Below are positions 1 through 7,944 of a stretch of 32,869 nt of DNA, piece by piece. Position numbers and translations under genes: made by a program. The notes under the pieces are model-generated. The model was not told the origin of the DNA. It saw only the letters and a list, made by a program, of their open reading frames with translations, and did not search any database. This stretch comes from Alicyclobacillus kakegawensis NBRC 103104. Lineage in GTDB: Bacteria; Bacillota; Bacilli; Alicyclobacillales; Alicyclobacillaceae. The stretch lies in the NCBI RefSeq assembly GCF_001552655.1, contig NZ_BCRP01000028.1:1-32869 (forward strand). The letters are read 5' to 3'. How positions within the stretch are numbered: the first letter of the stretch is position 1; each line of letters opens with the position of its first letter.

Positions 1-20
1 TCAACTCGTCTGTACATACG

Positions 21-53
21 CCGGGCAGAAGGACTGGACATCCTTCTGCCCGG
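21..53 (-). terminator. Strong hairpin downstream of the solute-binding protein gene
   Basis: A perfect 13-bp inverted repeat (CCGGGCAGAAGGA at 21-33, TCCTTCTGCCCGG at 41-53) with a 7-nt loop lies 55 bp past the stop codon of the minus-strand binding-protein gene. No clear T-run follows on the minus strand, so intrinsic termination is inferred from stem strength and position only; it could instead stabilise the mRNA 3' end. Confidence 0.5.
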
Positions 54-108
54 ATAGGCAGTCGCGCCACGTCGGCCGACAGCGGCTGTGTCAGCCGTGA
101 ACAGGCGA

Positions 109-1791
109 TTAAGACCGCGGCTTGAGGTGCATGACCACAATCTCCGGCGCTGGCCACGCCCAGGCGGCTGGCGTCACGTACGGATTGGACGCGTCCGGCC
201 AACCGGTGTACTTGCTGTCGTTGTACTCGTACCAGGTCGGCCCTTCAAACAACGGGATGGTGGGCAGGTTTTCGGCAACAATCTTCTCAATCTTGTAGAC
301 CGCCTGCTTCTGGGTGTTCTCGTCGGTAGTCGTCGAGAACGCCTGCAGGGCCTTGTCAACCTCCGCGTTGCTGAACTGTTCATAATTCTGCGGGCCGCCG
401 GTGCCGTAGGTGGTCTTGTAAATATAGTACGGATTCGGACCGGTGCCAGAGGAATAAATTGCTAAGTCGAACTTGTGGTTCTGCAGCATCGAAATATACC
501 CGCCGTACTGCTGCTGCTGGACCTGCACCTTGATGCCGACTTTCTGCAGATCCTGGGCAATCAGCTGAGCGGACATATCCCAGTCGGTCCAGCCGGCGAC
601 CACCTGCATCGTGAATGACAACGGCTTGCCGTCCGGCGTCTCAAAGATGCCGCTTGAGTTCTTCTTGAAGCCCGCGTCCTGCAGGAGCTTGACAGCCTGC
701 TGCTGGTTGTACGTGAACTCGGTGTCCTGTTTCGGCAGGTTGGGATCCAGCCAATCCTTCATGATGGGCATCAGCACCCCGGTCGGATTGGAGGCCTGCG
801 GGTACCCATACTCTGCCTTCTGGATGAGCGCGTTGCGATCAATCGCCAGGCTGATGGCCTTTCTCACGGTCAAATTGCTGAGAATCGGGTTCTTTAGGTT
901 CGGAATCACCTGAACATTGTTGTTGGGCGGGAACCAGTAATGATTGTTCGGACTCTTGGAAGTGTACACGTTCTTGATGTTCGGGATGAACTGGCTTGAC
1001 CAGTCGGCTTCTCCCTTGGCCAGCGCCAGGTTGGCCGAGTCGTTGCTGTTGTAGGACGGGATTTCAATTTCCGGCACGGGCGGCTTACCCAGGTAGTAGT
1101 TCGGGTTGGCCTTGAACTTGTAGTCTTGGGAGGTGAAGGTGTCCAGTACGTACGGACCGGTGCCGACCGGATTCTCGTTGTTGGTCTTTCTTGGGTCCGA
1201 TATGTTTTTCCAGATGTGCTCCGGCACGATGTACGTTTCGAGCACGTACATGGCAAACGGCACGTCCGGCTTCTTGAAGTCAAACACGACCTTGTTGTCG
1301 CCGTCCGCCTTCACGTCGGCCAGTTCCTGCCAGACTCCGCTGGTATCGAGCCCAGGGTTCTTCTTCAGCAGATTGAACGTGTATACCACGTCCTGCGAGG
1401 TGAACCTCTTACCGTCCGACCACTTGACGTTATCCCGCAGCGTCACCGTGAGGGTCTTGTTGCCATTGCTCCACGCCATGTCCTTGCCCAGGATGCCGTA
1501 CTTCTCGGGTCCCACAAGGTTGTAGTAATACAGCGGTTCATAGATGAAGCCGTCCGTCCCCGGGTTGGACGTCGATTGAAACGGATTGAAGTTGCGCTGA
1601 AAGCTGCCATACGGCGCGGGCACCATGACGATGGGTTGACCCTGGGTGCTGCCCTGCGACTGGGTCGTGTTGGCCTTCCCGGAAGAGTTGCCGCTGCTGT
1701 TGCCGCCGGAGCTGCTTCCACACCCAGCGGCCGCTGCCGAAAGCGCTATCGCTACCGCCGCTGCGCTTCCCATTTTCCAGGCCCTTGTCAT
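109..1791 (-). CDS. ABC transporter solute-binding lipoprotein, family 5 (peptide/oligosaccharide type)
   Basis: This 560-residue exported lipoprotein should capture a ligand outside the membrane for an ABC importer. The N-terminus has positive residues, a hydrophobic core and a lipobox ending in Cys24 (AAAAGC), followed by a Ser/Gly/Asn linker. The segment WSDGKRFTSQDVVYTFNLLK, near residues 125-145, is the classic family-5 (SBP_bac_5, OppA/DppA) signature, and the length is normal. An AAGGAGG at 1804-1810 supports the ATG at 1791. No permease or ATPase gene adjoins it; a hairpin follows. The gene upstream on the same strand is a LacI-family regulator, which for family-5 proteins suggests a sugar oligomer as ligand rather than a peptide. 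That is inference; the substrate cannot be read from sequence. Confidence 0.93.
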   Translation of the reverse strand: MTRAWKMGSAAAVAIALSAAAAGCGSSSGGNSSGNSSGKANTTQSQGSTQGQPIVMVPAPYGSFQRNFNPFQSTSNPGTDGFIYEPLYYYNLVGPEKYGILGKDMAWSNGNKTLTVTLRDNVKWSDGKRFTSQDVVYTFNLLKKNPGLDTSGVWQELADVKADGDNKVVFDFKKPDVPFAMYVLETYIVPEHIWKNISDPRKTNNENPVGTGPYVLDTFTSQDYKFKANPNYYLGKPPVPEIEIPSYNSNDSANLALAKGEADWSSQFIPNIKNVYTSKSPNNHYWFPPNNNVQVIPNLKNPILSNLTVRKAISLAIDRNALIQKAEYGYPQASNPTGVLMPIMKDWLDPNLPKQDTEFTYNQQQAVKLLQDAGFKKNSSGIFETPDGKPLSFTMQVVAGWTDWDMSAQLIAQDLQKVGIKVQVQQQQYGGYISMLQNHKFDLAIYSSGTGPNPYYIYKTTYGTGGPQNYEQFSNAEVDKALQAFSTTTDENTQKQAVYKIEKIVAENLPTIPLFEGPTWYEYNDSKYTGWPDASNPYVTPAAWAWPAPEIVVMHLKPRS

Positions 1792-1898
1792 CTCTACACT
1801 CGACCTCCTTTACATGTCCACAAAAGCATCGTACTTGAACACCCATGGAGTACTTGCACACCATCGCTCCCACGGCAGCCGGTGCGCACGGGCCGTCG

Positions 1899-1916
1899 CT
1901 TGAATGCGTTTTCAAG
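1899..1916. promoter_or_regulatory. LacI-family operator candidate upstream of the binding-protein gene
   Basis: CTTGAATGCGTTTTCAAG is a near-palindrome centred on CG (7 of 9 positions symmetric), the usual shape of LacI-family operators. It lies 108 bp upstream of the binding-protein start and downstream of the lacI-type gene. Its core GAATGCGTTTTC matches the second candidate at 3079-3090 at 10 of 12 positions. Confidence 0.55.
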
Positions 1917-2029
1917 GTGTAGGTGCGCGGCACCACATCCGCCCCTCCCCCTTTCTCTGTACGGGCAGATACAGGACAGGGCGGCCGACTTGGCGAGCCT
2001 GCCCTTTCGCCCATGCGTTCCTGGCCCTT

Positions 2030-3055
2030 CTATCCTAAGTGAATTGGGGGTCCCACCGTCTCCCGCACGACCAATTCCGTCGGAACGGTGATGATGGAGG
2101 GCAGCTTGCTCGGGTCCGCTATCAACCCAAGCAATTCCGCCGCCGCCTTTCTCCCCATCTCCTCCCGTTGCTGGCGGATAGTGGTCAAACCGGGAGTCAC
2201 ATAACGCGCCAATGTGATATCGTCAAAACCTATCACCGAAATGTCGCGCGCCACTTCCAGCCCGTGGTCACGAAAGGCGCGGATGGCGCCAATCGCCATG
2301 AGGTCACTCACACAGAACACGGCGGTTGGACGATGTGCGCAGTCAAGCAGACGACAGGCAGCCTGATAGCCACTTTCCTCCATAAAATCGCCTTTCAAAA
2401 CCCACTCTGGATGAAACGGAAGATTGCGTCTGCGCAACTCCTGCTGGTACCCAATCAATCGGTCTTGGCCCGGCTTTGTCGCCAGCTGGTCTCCGAGGAA
2501 AGCGATTTCCCTGTGCCCACAGTCTGCCAGATAGCGGACGGCAGCCACCGCTCCGCCGACATTGTCCGACGTCAGGTAACTTGCCCGTGAGCCAATCAAG
2601 TCCAGGTCCACAAACACGCACGGGATCTGGCTGTTGGCCAGCTCCGGCAACCCCGGGTCGCGCCGGGGAACGCCAAACACAAGCACCCCATCGACCTCGC
2701 GATGCCTAGCGCGGGCTTCAAAGCCGCTGACCGCTTGCTCCAGCTGCCGGTCCGCAAAGAACAGCACATCGTAGCCCTGACGCCCGACCACATCCTGGAA
2801 TGCGGAAATCAGGTCGCTGAAAAACGGGTGCCGCAATCCTACATTGACGTAGTCCTCAAAGAACACCCCAATGCACATCGTGCGTTTGGTCGCCAAGCTC
2901 CTGGCGATGGCGTTGGGTCGATAACCAAGCTCCTCGGTTATCCGCTGTACTTTCAGGCGAGTTGCCAGACTGACATCTCGGTACCCATTGAGAACTTTGG
3001 ACACCGTGGCGGCCGAGACACCCGCTCGCTTGGCAATGTCGTATATGGTCGTCAC
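2030..3055 (-). CDS. LacI-family transcriptional regulator
   Basis: A 341-residue DNA-binding repressor of the LacI/GalR family. Residues 1-60 form the helix-turn-helix and hinge (TIYDIAKRAGVSAATVSKVL, then GYRPNAIARSLA). The rest is a periplasmic-binding-like effector domain of normal length, including VIGFDDITLARYVTPGLTTI. The start is GTG at 3055, behind a purine-rich GGGAAGGG. It is on the same strand and upstream of the family-5 binding-protein gene, separated by 238 bp. Matching operator candidates occur in its own leader and in front of the binding protein, so autoregulation and control of that gene are likely. The effector is unknown; family membership is secure. Confidence 0.95.
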   Translation of the reverse strand: MTTIYDIAKRAGVSAATVSKVLNGYRDVSLATRLKVQRITEELGYRPNAIARSLATKRTMCIGVFFEDYVNVGLRHPFFSDLISAFQDVVGRQGYDVLFFADRQLEQAVSGFEARARHREVDGVLVFGVPRRDPGLPELANSQIPCVFVDLDLIGSRASYLTSDNVGGAVAAVRYLADCGHREIAFLGDQLATKPGQDRLIGYQQELRRRNLPFHPEWVLKGDFMEESGYQAACRLLDCAHRPTAVFCVSDLMAIGAIRAFRDHGLEVARDISVIGFDDITLARYVTPGLTTIRQQREEMGRKAAAELLGLIADPSKLPSIITVPTELVVRETVGPPIHLG

Positions 3056-3078
3056 ACGGCACCCTTCCCTACCTCGCA

Positions 3079-3090
3079 GAAAGCGGTTTC
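3079..3090. promoter_or_regulatory. LacI-family operator candidate in the regulator's own leader
   Basis: GAAAGCGGTTTC fits the common LacI-family pattern GAAAnCGnTTTC exactly and lies 24 bp upstream of the GTG start. It shares 10 of 12 bases with the core of the site at 1899-1916. A TATAAA hexamer lies further upstream on the minus strand (around 3120-3125), but no convincing -35 box was found. Confidence 0.5.
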
Positions 3091-3184
3091 GATGTCTCTA
3101 CCATCAAATTAGTGCGACTTTATAGATGCTTATTCGACACTCTGCTCGAAAGTCCTGCTGTGGCAACTAAAAATTTTTGCGAAA

Positions 3185-3209
3185 CTCGACAGCAAGGATG
3201 GGCGTCGAG
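3185..3209 (-). terminator. Weak terminator candidate behind the CBS-domain gene
   Basis: A 6-bp stem (CTCGAC at 3185-3190, GTCGAG at 3204-3209) is followed on the minus strand by TTTCGC and then an A5T5 run around 3171-3180. It lies in the 262-bp gap between the CBS-domain gene and the LacI-type gene. The stem is short, so this is tentative. Confidence 0.3.
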
Positions 3210-3317
3210 ACCTCACGGTCCCGCAAGCCTGAATCCCACCATTCAGACTCCGTCCGCTGCCGGGCGCCCCCAGCCACCCAGGTTCCCACGCCATCCCTGC
3301 AGTGATCGAGGAGGCCT

Positions 3318-3761
3318 CTAATCTCTCCTCTCCCGCACGTGTTTGTACAACAGGACCAGCAATGCCCGACGCGTCAGGAGCCCCAGCAGTTCTCCGTCTT
3401 CGTTGGTCACGCACAGGAACGGCCGGTTGATGGACAACTCCAGTGCTCTTAAAAACGATTCCGTCGCCTGGATGCACGGCGCCTCCGTCTTCATCACCTG
3501 CTCCACTGTTGCTTCCGACAGTCGTTCAAACTCGATACGCTCGTTGCCCAGGATGGAATCGAGAATCATCGTCTTGCTGATGATGCCCCGGACCCGCGAC
3601 CGTGTATCCAGTACTGGAATCGCGGAATACCCGCTCTTGACCAGGACCAAGAGCGCGTGCTCCAGGTTGTTGAATGGCTGTACGCAGGCCACGTTTTGCA
3701 CCGGAATCAACAGTTCCCGAATGTTCGTTGCCAGGATGTCTTTGCGGTCCATGTCCATCAC
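3318..3761 (-). CDS. darB: CBS-domain cyclic-di-AMP-binding protein, DarB/CbpB (YkuL) type
   Basis: A 147-residue cytoplasmic protein consisting essentially of two CBS domains (about residues 18-75 and 85-145). It is the same length as Bacillus subtilis YkuL/DarB and, from memory, shares its hallmark stretches NNLEHALLVL, SGYSAIPVLD and RIEFERL. In Bacillus, DarB binds cyclic di-AMP and in its apo form interacts with the (p)ppGpp synthetase Rel and pyruvate carboxylase, linking potassium and nucleotide signalling to the stringent response. The start is GTG at 3761 with GGAGG at 3771-3775 (9-nt spacing); the ATG at 3758 is the alternative. It is divergent from the spermidine synthase gene and stands alone. 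Assignment rests on recalled family similarity, not a search. Confidence 0.85.
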   Translation of the reverse strand: MMDMDRKDILATNIRELLIPVQNVACVQPFNNLEHALLVLVKSGYSAIPVLDTRSRVRGIISKTMILDSILGNERIEFERLSEATVEQVMKTEAPCIQATESFLRALELSINRPFLCVTNEDGELLGLLTRRALLVLLYKHVRERRD

Positions 3762-3955
3762 GAGGGACGCCCTCCTAGCATTGCATGTTTCTCAATCCAG
3801 CCGCCCGTATCGTCCAGGGCGCCAATCCCATTGTACCTTGTCGCGCGCGGGCTGTGGTGTCATTTCTCCGACATACCGCGAGGCTGCCCGCCGGCATCGA
3901 TTCCGCAAGTCTGCTAAACTGATAGGGAAGTCATGTCGCAAGGAGGAGATGGGCG

Positions 3956-4813
3956 TTGCCGTTTTGGTTTCACGAGCCTGCAGCCCCGGGACACTTCTTG
4001 GGCTGGAAAGTGAACCGAATGCTGTACTCGGGGCAGTCTCGTTACCAGCGGATCGAGTTTGTCGAAACGGAAGAGTTTGGTACGGCGCTCGTGCTCGACG
4101 GCGTCATGCAGACCACGTCCGGAGATGAATACATCTACCACGAGATGCTCGCCGGTGTCCCGCTGGCGGCCCACGAGAACCCGCAACGAGTGCTGATTCT
4201 CGGCGGCGGGGACTGCGGATTGGCTTCGACGGTGCTGCAGGACCCGCGCGTGCAGGAGCTGCGTATGGTGGAGATTGACGAGGAAGTGGTCAGCCTCTCC
4301 TGCACCTACCTGCCCCGACACACGCGCAGCCTGCAGGATCCCAGGCTGGCCATCACCTACCAGGACGGAGCCCAGTTCTTGGAACACGTCCGTCCCGAGT
4401 CGTACGACCTAATCCTGGTCGATTCGACCGATCCAGACACCAGCTCCGGCCAGTGGCTGTATACACCCGAGTTTCACGCCTCCGTTTTGCGCGCGCTCAA
4501 ACCAGGCGGTGCCTACGTGCAGCACTCGGGCACCCCGTTTTACGATCCGGACGTGCTCCGCAGCGTCAGCCGCGACGTGGCGGACCGTTTCCCGTCCTGC
4601 CAGGTGTACTGGACGACCATACCGACCTACCCGGGCGGCCTGTTCACCTTCACCGCCGGCAGCAAGGGACTGGATCTGAGCGTCCCTCGCCACCGTCTGC
4701 CCTGGAACACGCGGTGGTACAACGCGGAACTGCACAGGGCGGCCTTCGCGTTGCCTCAATCTGTCAAGGAACTGCTGCCCGATTCCATGCTCAAAGCCAC
4801 GACACCCGGCTGA
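3956..4813 (+). CDS. speE: Spermidine synthase (polyamine aminopropyltransferase)
   Basis: The 285-residue protein transfers the aminopropyl group of decarboxylated S-adenosylmethionine to putrescine or a related amine in the cytosol. The N-terminal beta domain is followed by a Rossmann methyltransferase-like fold with the nucleotide loop GGGDCG (83-88), acidic VEID (105-108), catalytic-region VDSTDP (D156) and the family motif IPTYPGGLFTFTAGS. The glycine loop reads GDCG where GDGG is usual. The start is TTG at 3956 behind AGGAGGAG at 3941-3948; the nearby ATG at 3949 is out of frame. speB and speD, common partners, are absent here. A hairpin closes the unit. Amine specificity is undetermined. 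Confidence 0.93.
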   Translation: MPFWFHEPAAPGHFLGWKVNRMLYSGQSRYQRIEFVETEEFGTALVLDGVMQTTSGDEYIYHEMLAGVPLAAHENPQRVLILGGGDCGLASTVLQDPRVQELRMVEIDEEVVSLSCTYLPRHTRSLQDPRLAITYQDGAQFLEHVRPESYDLILVDSTDPDTSSGQWLYTPEFHASVLRALKPGGAYVQHSGTPFYDPDVLRSVSRDVADRFPSCQVYWTTIPTYPGGLFTFTAGSKGLDLSVPRHRLPWNTRWYNAELHRAAFALPQSVKELLPDSMLKATTPG

Positions 4814-4820
4814 AGACCGA

Positions 4821-4856
4821 CTGGGCGACGCGCGGGCCTGCACCCGCGCGGCCCAG
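4821..4856. terminator. Hairpin between convergent genes
   Basis: CTGGGC (4821-4826) pairs with GCCCAG (4851-4856), and the inner CGCGCGGG (4829-4836) pairs with CCCGCGCG (4843-4850) around a 6-nt loop. It lies 8 bp after the speE stop and before the end of the convergent LysM-GH18 gene, so it may serve both strands. There is no T-run, so its strength as an intrinsic terminator is uncertain. Confidence 0.5.
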
Positions 4857-4936
4857 AGGCGACTTCCTGGCTTTCCAGATCCCGTACATTCTGCGTGTCC
4901 TCGCGGTGGCATCAGCCCAAGCGCCCGGATGGCCCG

Positions 4937-6286
4937 TCACCGGCGGCGCCTGCGGCGGCCCTGGGCGGACGCCCCCGGCTGCGGTGTAGGAACGGGCTGC
5001 CCACGCCGGACGTCGAACACGTCGTCAAGCAAATACCAATTCTGCGCGAAGCTGTTGGGCAGTACCCAGTAGCTCAGGCCGCGCAGATTGTACGACTCGA
5101 CCAGGCTGAACTTCGCAGCCACACTCAGGGCATCCTCAAACCACACCACGTGCTGCCGGCGCTCCCCGTCCGTGTAGTGGAAATACGGAGATGCGGCGCG
5201 CGTGTCCCACAGCACCTCGGACTCCCGCTCGATGGCCAACTCCATCGCCGCTTCACAGGACAACCCGGAGGCTCGTTCGCCGGGGCGCCAGGGCAGCGTC
5301 CAATCGTAGCCGTACAGCGCCATGCCCATCAAGATCTTGCGCGAGTCCATCTGCGAGGTCGCGTAATTCAACACGGCTCGCACTTGGTCAATCGGAGCCA
5401 CCGCCATCGGCGGGCCACCGACCCACCCCCACTCATACGTCATCAGCATCAGGAAATCCACCGCTTCGCCCAGGGCGCGGTAGTCAAAGGCGCCCATCCA
5501 GGAGGCCGTCGGCATGTCCTGGGTCTTCGGGCCCAAGGCAATGGAGACGGACATTCGCTGGCTGCGCAACGCGGCCGCCGCCTCGCGGACAAACTGGTTG
5601 TACAACTGCCTGTCGCCGGGACGCAGGTGTTCGAAGTCGATGTTCAAACCGGAGAATCCCTTGCTACGGGCTGTCTCCATGGCGTTGTTGAGGAGGCGCC
5701 CGCGCAGCGAAGCGTTGCTGAGGATGGTATGCGCGAGTTCGGTGTTAAACGTGTTACCGTCAAAATTGGTCATCGTCATGAGCGGCTGTATCCCCAATTG
5801 GCGGGCGGCTCGCAACGCCTGTTCGTCCCGCTGCGGCTCAAGAGATCCGTCCGCCCGCGCCTGGTAGCTGAAGATGGACAGGTAGGTGAGGTTTTGGATT
5901 TCCCTGACCACGTTTGCGTCACTGGCGCTCCCCTCTGGCAGCAGATAGGCGTTCACTTCAATCGTGCGCTTTTGCGGGACCGGTTTGGGCACATATAATG
6001 TCGTCCCGGCTTGCAGCGCCTCGACTTCCCGTTGGCTGAGCCACGCCCGCAGCAATTGGTCGCTCACCCCGACGCGACGCGCAATCTGCGCCAGTGTGTC
6101 GCCCGCCCGGACCTGGTACGGCTGCGCCATGTAGCGGTCTCGAGCGGGCAGCAAAAGGTGCAGACCAGGGGTCAACCGGTCCCGTTGACCCAGTTCGTTC
6201 AAGCGTATGATGCGCCGGGTTGAGACACCCAACTGATTGGCAATGGAACTGATGCTGTCGCCCGGCTTGACCGTATAGATGAACAT
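4937..6286 (-). CDS. LysM-domain glycoside hydrolase family 18 protein (SleL/YaaH-like)
   Basis: A 449-residue protein with two LysM peptidoglycan-binding domains (about 3-47 and 56-100) joined to a GH18 TIM barrel (about 107-425). The catalytic motif appears as GLNIDFEHL with the presumptive acid Glu219. This architecture matches Bacillus SleL/YaaH spore-cortex N-acetylglucosaminidases and YdhD-type relatives, so a role in the spore envelope or germination is likely by family. There is no signal peptide, as in SleL/YaaH. The protein ends in six consecutive arginines, which is unusual. The ATG at 6286 is preceded by AAGGGCGG (9-nt spacing). It follows a membrane-protein gene by 106 bp on the same strand. 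Confidence 0.9.
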   Translation of the reverse strand: MFIYTVKPGDSISSIANQLGVSTRRIIRLNELGQRDRLTPGLHLLLPARDRYMAQPYQVRAGDTLAQIARRVGVSDQLLRAWLSQREVEALQAGTTLYVPKPVPQKRTIEVNAYLLPEGSASDANVVREIQNLTYLSIFSYQARADGSLEPQRDEQALRAARQLGIQPLMTMTNFDGNTFNTELAHTILSNASLRGRLLNNAMETARSKGFSGLNIDFEHLRPGDRQLYNQFVREAAAALRSQRMSVSIALGPKTQDMPTASWMGAFDYRALGEAVDFLMLMTYEWGWVGGPPMAVAPIDQVRAVLNYATSQMDSRKILMGMALYGYDWTLPWRPGERASGLSCEAAMELAIERESEVLWDTRAASPYFHYTDGERRQHVVWFEDALSVAAKFSLVESYNLRGLSYWVLPNSFAQNWYLLDDVFDVRRGQPVPTPQPGASAQGRRRRRR

Positions 6287-6392
6287 CCTCCATTCCGCCC
6301 TTCCATACGCATGGCATACCCTCGCTTACCCTATGCACGAGCGGCCATGGGCGTGTGCCGAGTTGAGCGACCCAGAATCACAGGGGCGGTCC

Positions 6393-7877
6393 TCAACCCT
6401 TGGCCGGAGAATGGGAAGATTGGTGCACCAGCACGACCGCCGTTGTGTCCTGGTAGGCGATGCGCCAATCCGGTTGGCTTTCCAGGTAGGTGACGATGGG
6501 ATCTCCCGGAGGGAACAGGGCGGTTTCAAAACGGTACTTGTCCAAAAGCTCTGGACACTGCCACCATATGTTCTGCAGGGCCAAGTAATCATCGAACACC
6601 CCGCTGGCCAAAAACACATCCGTCCTGCCATCAACAAACGTCGGAATGCCGCGGTAAATCAGATACCCGCCCCAGTCGTAGGCGTTGAGCAGACGGTGCG
6701 TTAACCCATGCTGAAGCAGGTAGTTGACGGCCGCCACGGGATAGGCGCTGGTGCTGAAGTGTTTGTCCACGGGGCCCCGGACCTGGTTCCCATGCTCGAC
6801 ACAGAACACGATGGACGCGGCCACCCCCGCGGCGGTGAGAACGCTCTCCCCGAGGCGCAGCCATGGCCAAGCCAACAAGTCGCGAAGGGACTCCTCCCAG
6901 TCGGACAGGACCGCGGCGATGAGCGGAACAGCGCAGATGGTCGTGTAAGGCAGGAAACGCTGGTAGATGAGCGTCACCGCGAAAGAGCCGCCAAAAAACA
7001 GGGTTTCGCGCAGCGGCAGCTGGCGCCGGCGCGCGAGCAGCAGCAAAAACACAACGATAAGAAACGGCAGCACGACCTGTTGGAAGGATTGGGTGTGAAA
7101 GTCGGGCGAGTGCCACTCCATGATGTTGTCCACCAAGTCCTTGTTGGTGGATAACAGCCCATAGGTGAACGTCTGCAGGTGGTTCGGATTGAACAGCCCG
7201 AGGACAAAGCCAATCCCACCCGCCCCGACCAACTGCAGACGGGCCGGCCAGGACAGAGAAAACCCCTGCAGCCGGCCCAGGGAAGGGACAAAGCTCAGCA
7301 GGACCTCCAAGCCAATCATGACCACACCGATGCTGGCCGACGCGTGGGCGTTGGCCCACAGCCACAACAGGGGCGGTATGAGACACACCGCCCCCCAGTG
7401 GCCTTCCCGGACGTGGCTGAACAACCAGAGGAAGACAGCAAACAAGAGATACGAGACCAACTGCGGGCGCAGGGTCCAGAAGTCGAGCGCCACCCAAGTC
7501 GCCGCACAGGCCGCCAGAGCACTGCTCAGACGAGCGCCCCGGGAAACGCGGATTCCCAAGCGATACAGGACCAGCACCGTGAACGCGTGCAGGCCGGCGT
7601 ACAGCAGCCATGCCCCGAAGAATTGAAAGTGTCCCACCAACGCCGCCAGGACGACCTCAAACAGCCACTCGTGGGTCACCCAAGGGTGACCGTGCATTGT
7701 CCAGGAGAACGGATCCGTGGTGGGCACCTCATGCCGATCCAGGATGTAACGGCCGGCTGCCAGGTGCCAGGGAGTGTCCGGATCGGAAAGCGGGCGCATC
7801 GCATAGACGGCAAACCACGCAATCCAGCCGCACAGGACGGCATGCGGCAGACGCAGCCAGCGTCCCATCCAGGGCAT
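6393..7877 (-). CDS. Polytopic membrane protein, GT-C glycosyltransferase-like
   Basis: A 494-residue integral membrane protein with roughly ten hydrophobic segments and a C-terminal soluble tail of about 90 residues. An early extracytoplasmic loop carries DPDTPWHLAAGRYIL (32-46) and HEWL (69-72), resembling the acidic first loop of GT-C lipid-linked sugar transferases; the tail contains WGGYLIYRGIPTFVDGR. I chose ATG 7877 because AAGGAGGTG sits directly upstream with 7-nt spacing; extending upstream would add about 49 low-complexity basic residues overlapping the preceding gene. It is 67 bp downstream of another membrane-protein gene, probably in one transcript. Enzymatic function is not established; it could be a glycosyltransferase or an uncharacterised membrane family. 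Confidence 0.75.
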   Translation of the reverse strand: MPWMGRWLRLPHAVLCGWIAWFAVYAMRPLSDPDTPWHLAAGRYILDRHEVPTTDPFSWTMHGHPWVTHEWLFEVVLAALVGHFQFFGAWLLYAGLHAFTVLVLYRLGIRVSRGARLSSALAACAATWVALDFWTLRPQLVSYLLFAVFLWLFSHVREGHWGAVCLIPPLLWLWANAHASASIGVVMIGLEVLLSFVPSLGRLQGFSLSWPARLQLVGAGGIGFVLGLFNPNHLQTFTYGLLSTNKDLVDNIMEWHSPDFHTQSFQQVVLPFLIVVFLLLLARRRQLPLRETLFFGGSFAVTLIYQRFLPYTTICAVPLIAAVLSDWEESLRDLLAWPWLRLGESVLTAAGVAASIVFCVEHGNQVRGPVDKHFSTSAYPVAAVNYLLQHGLTHRLLNAYDWGGYLIYRGIPTFVDGRTDVFLASGVFDDYLALQNIWWQCPELLDKYRFETALFPPGDPIVTYLESQPDWRIAYQDTTAVVLVHQSSHSPAKG

Positions 7878-7944
7878 CCCATCACCTCCTTGAACCGGCA
7901 GCGGCGCCCGGGTGCGGCGCTGCGGACGATAGGGTCGTCCCCAA

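Noticed and set aside
1126-2091. Plus-strand open frame of 321 codons opposite the first binding-protein gene
   Set aside because: Antisense shadow, Arg/His/Val-rich, crosses a clear minus-strand start and RBS.
4895-5998. Plus-strand open frame of 367 codons opposite the LysM-GH18 gene
   Set aside because: Shadow of a gene with unmistakable catalytic and LysM motifs.
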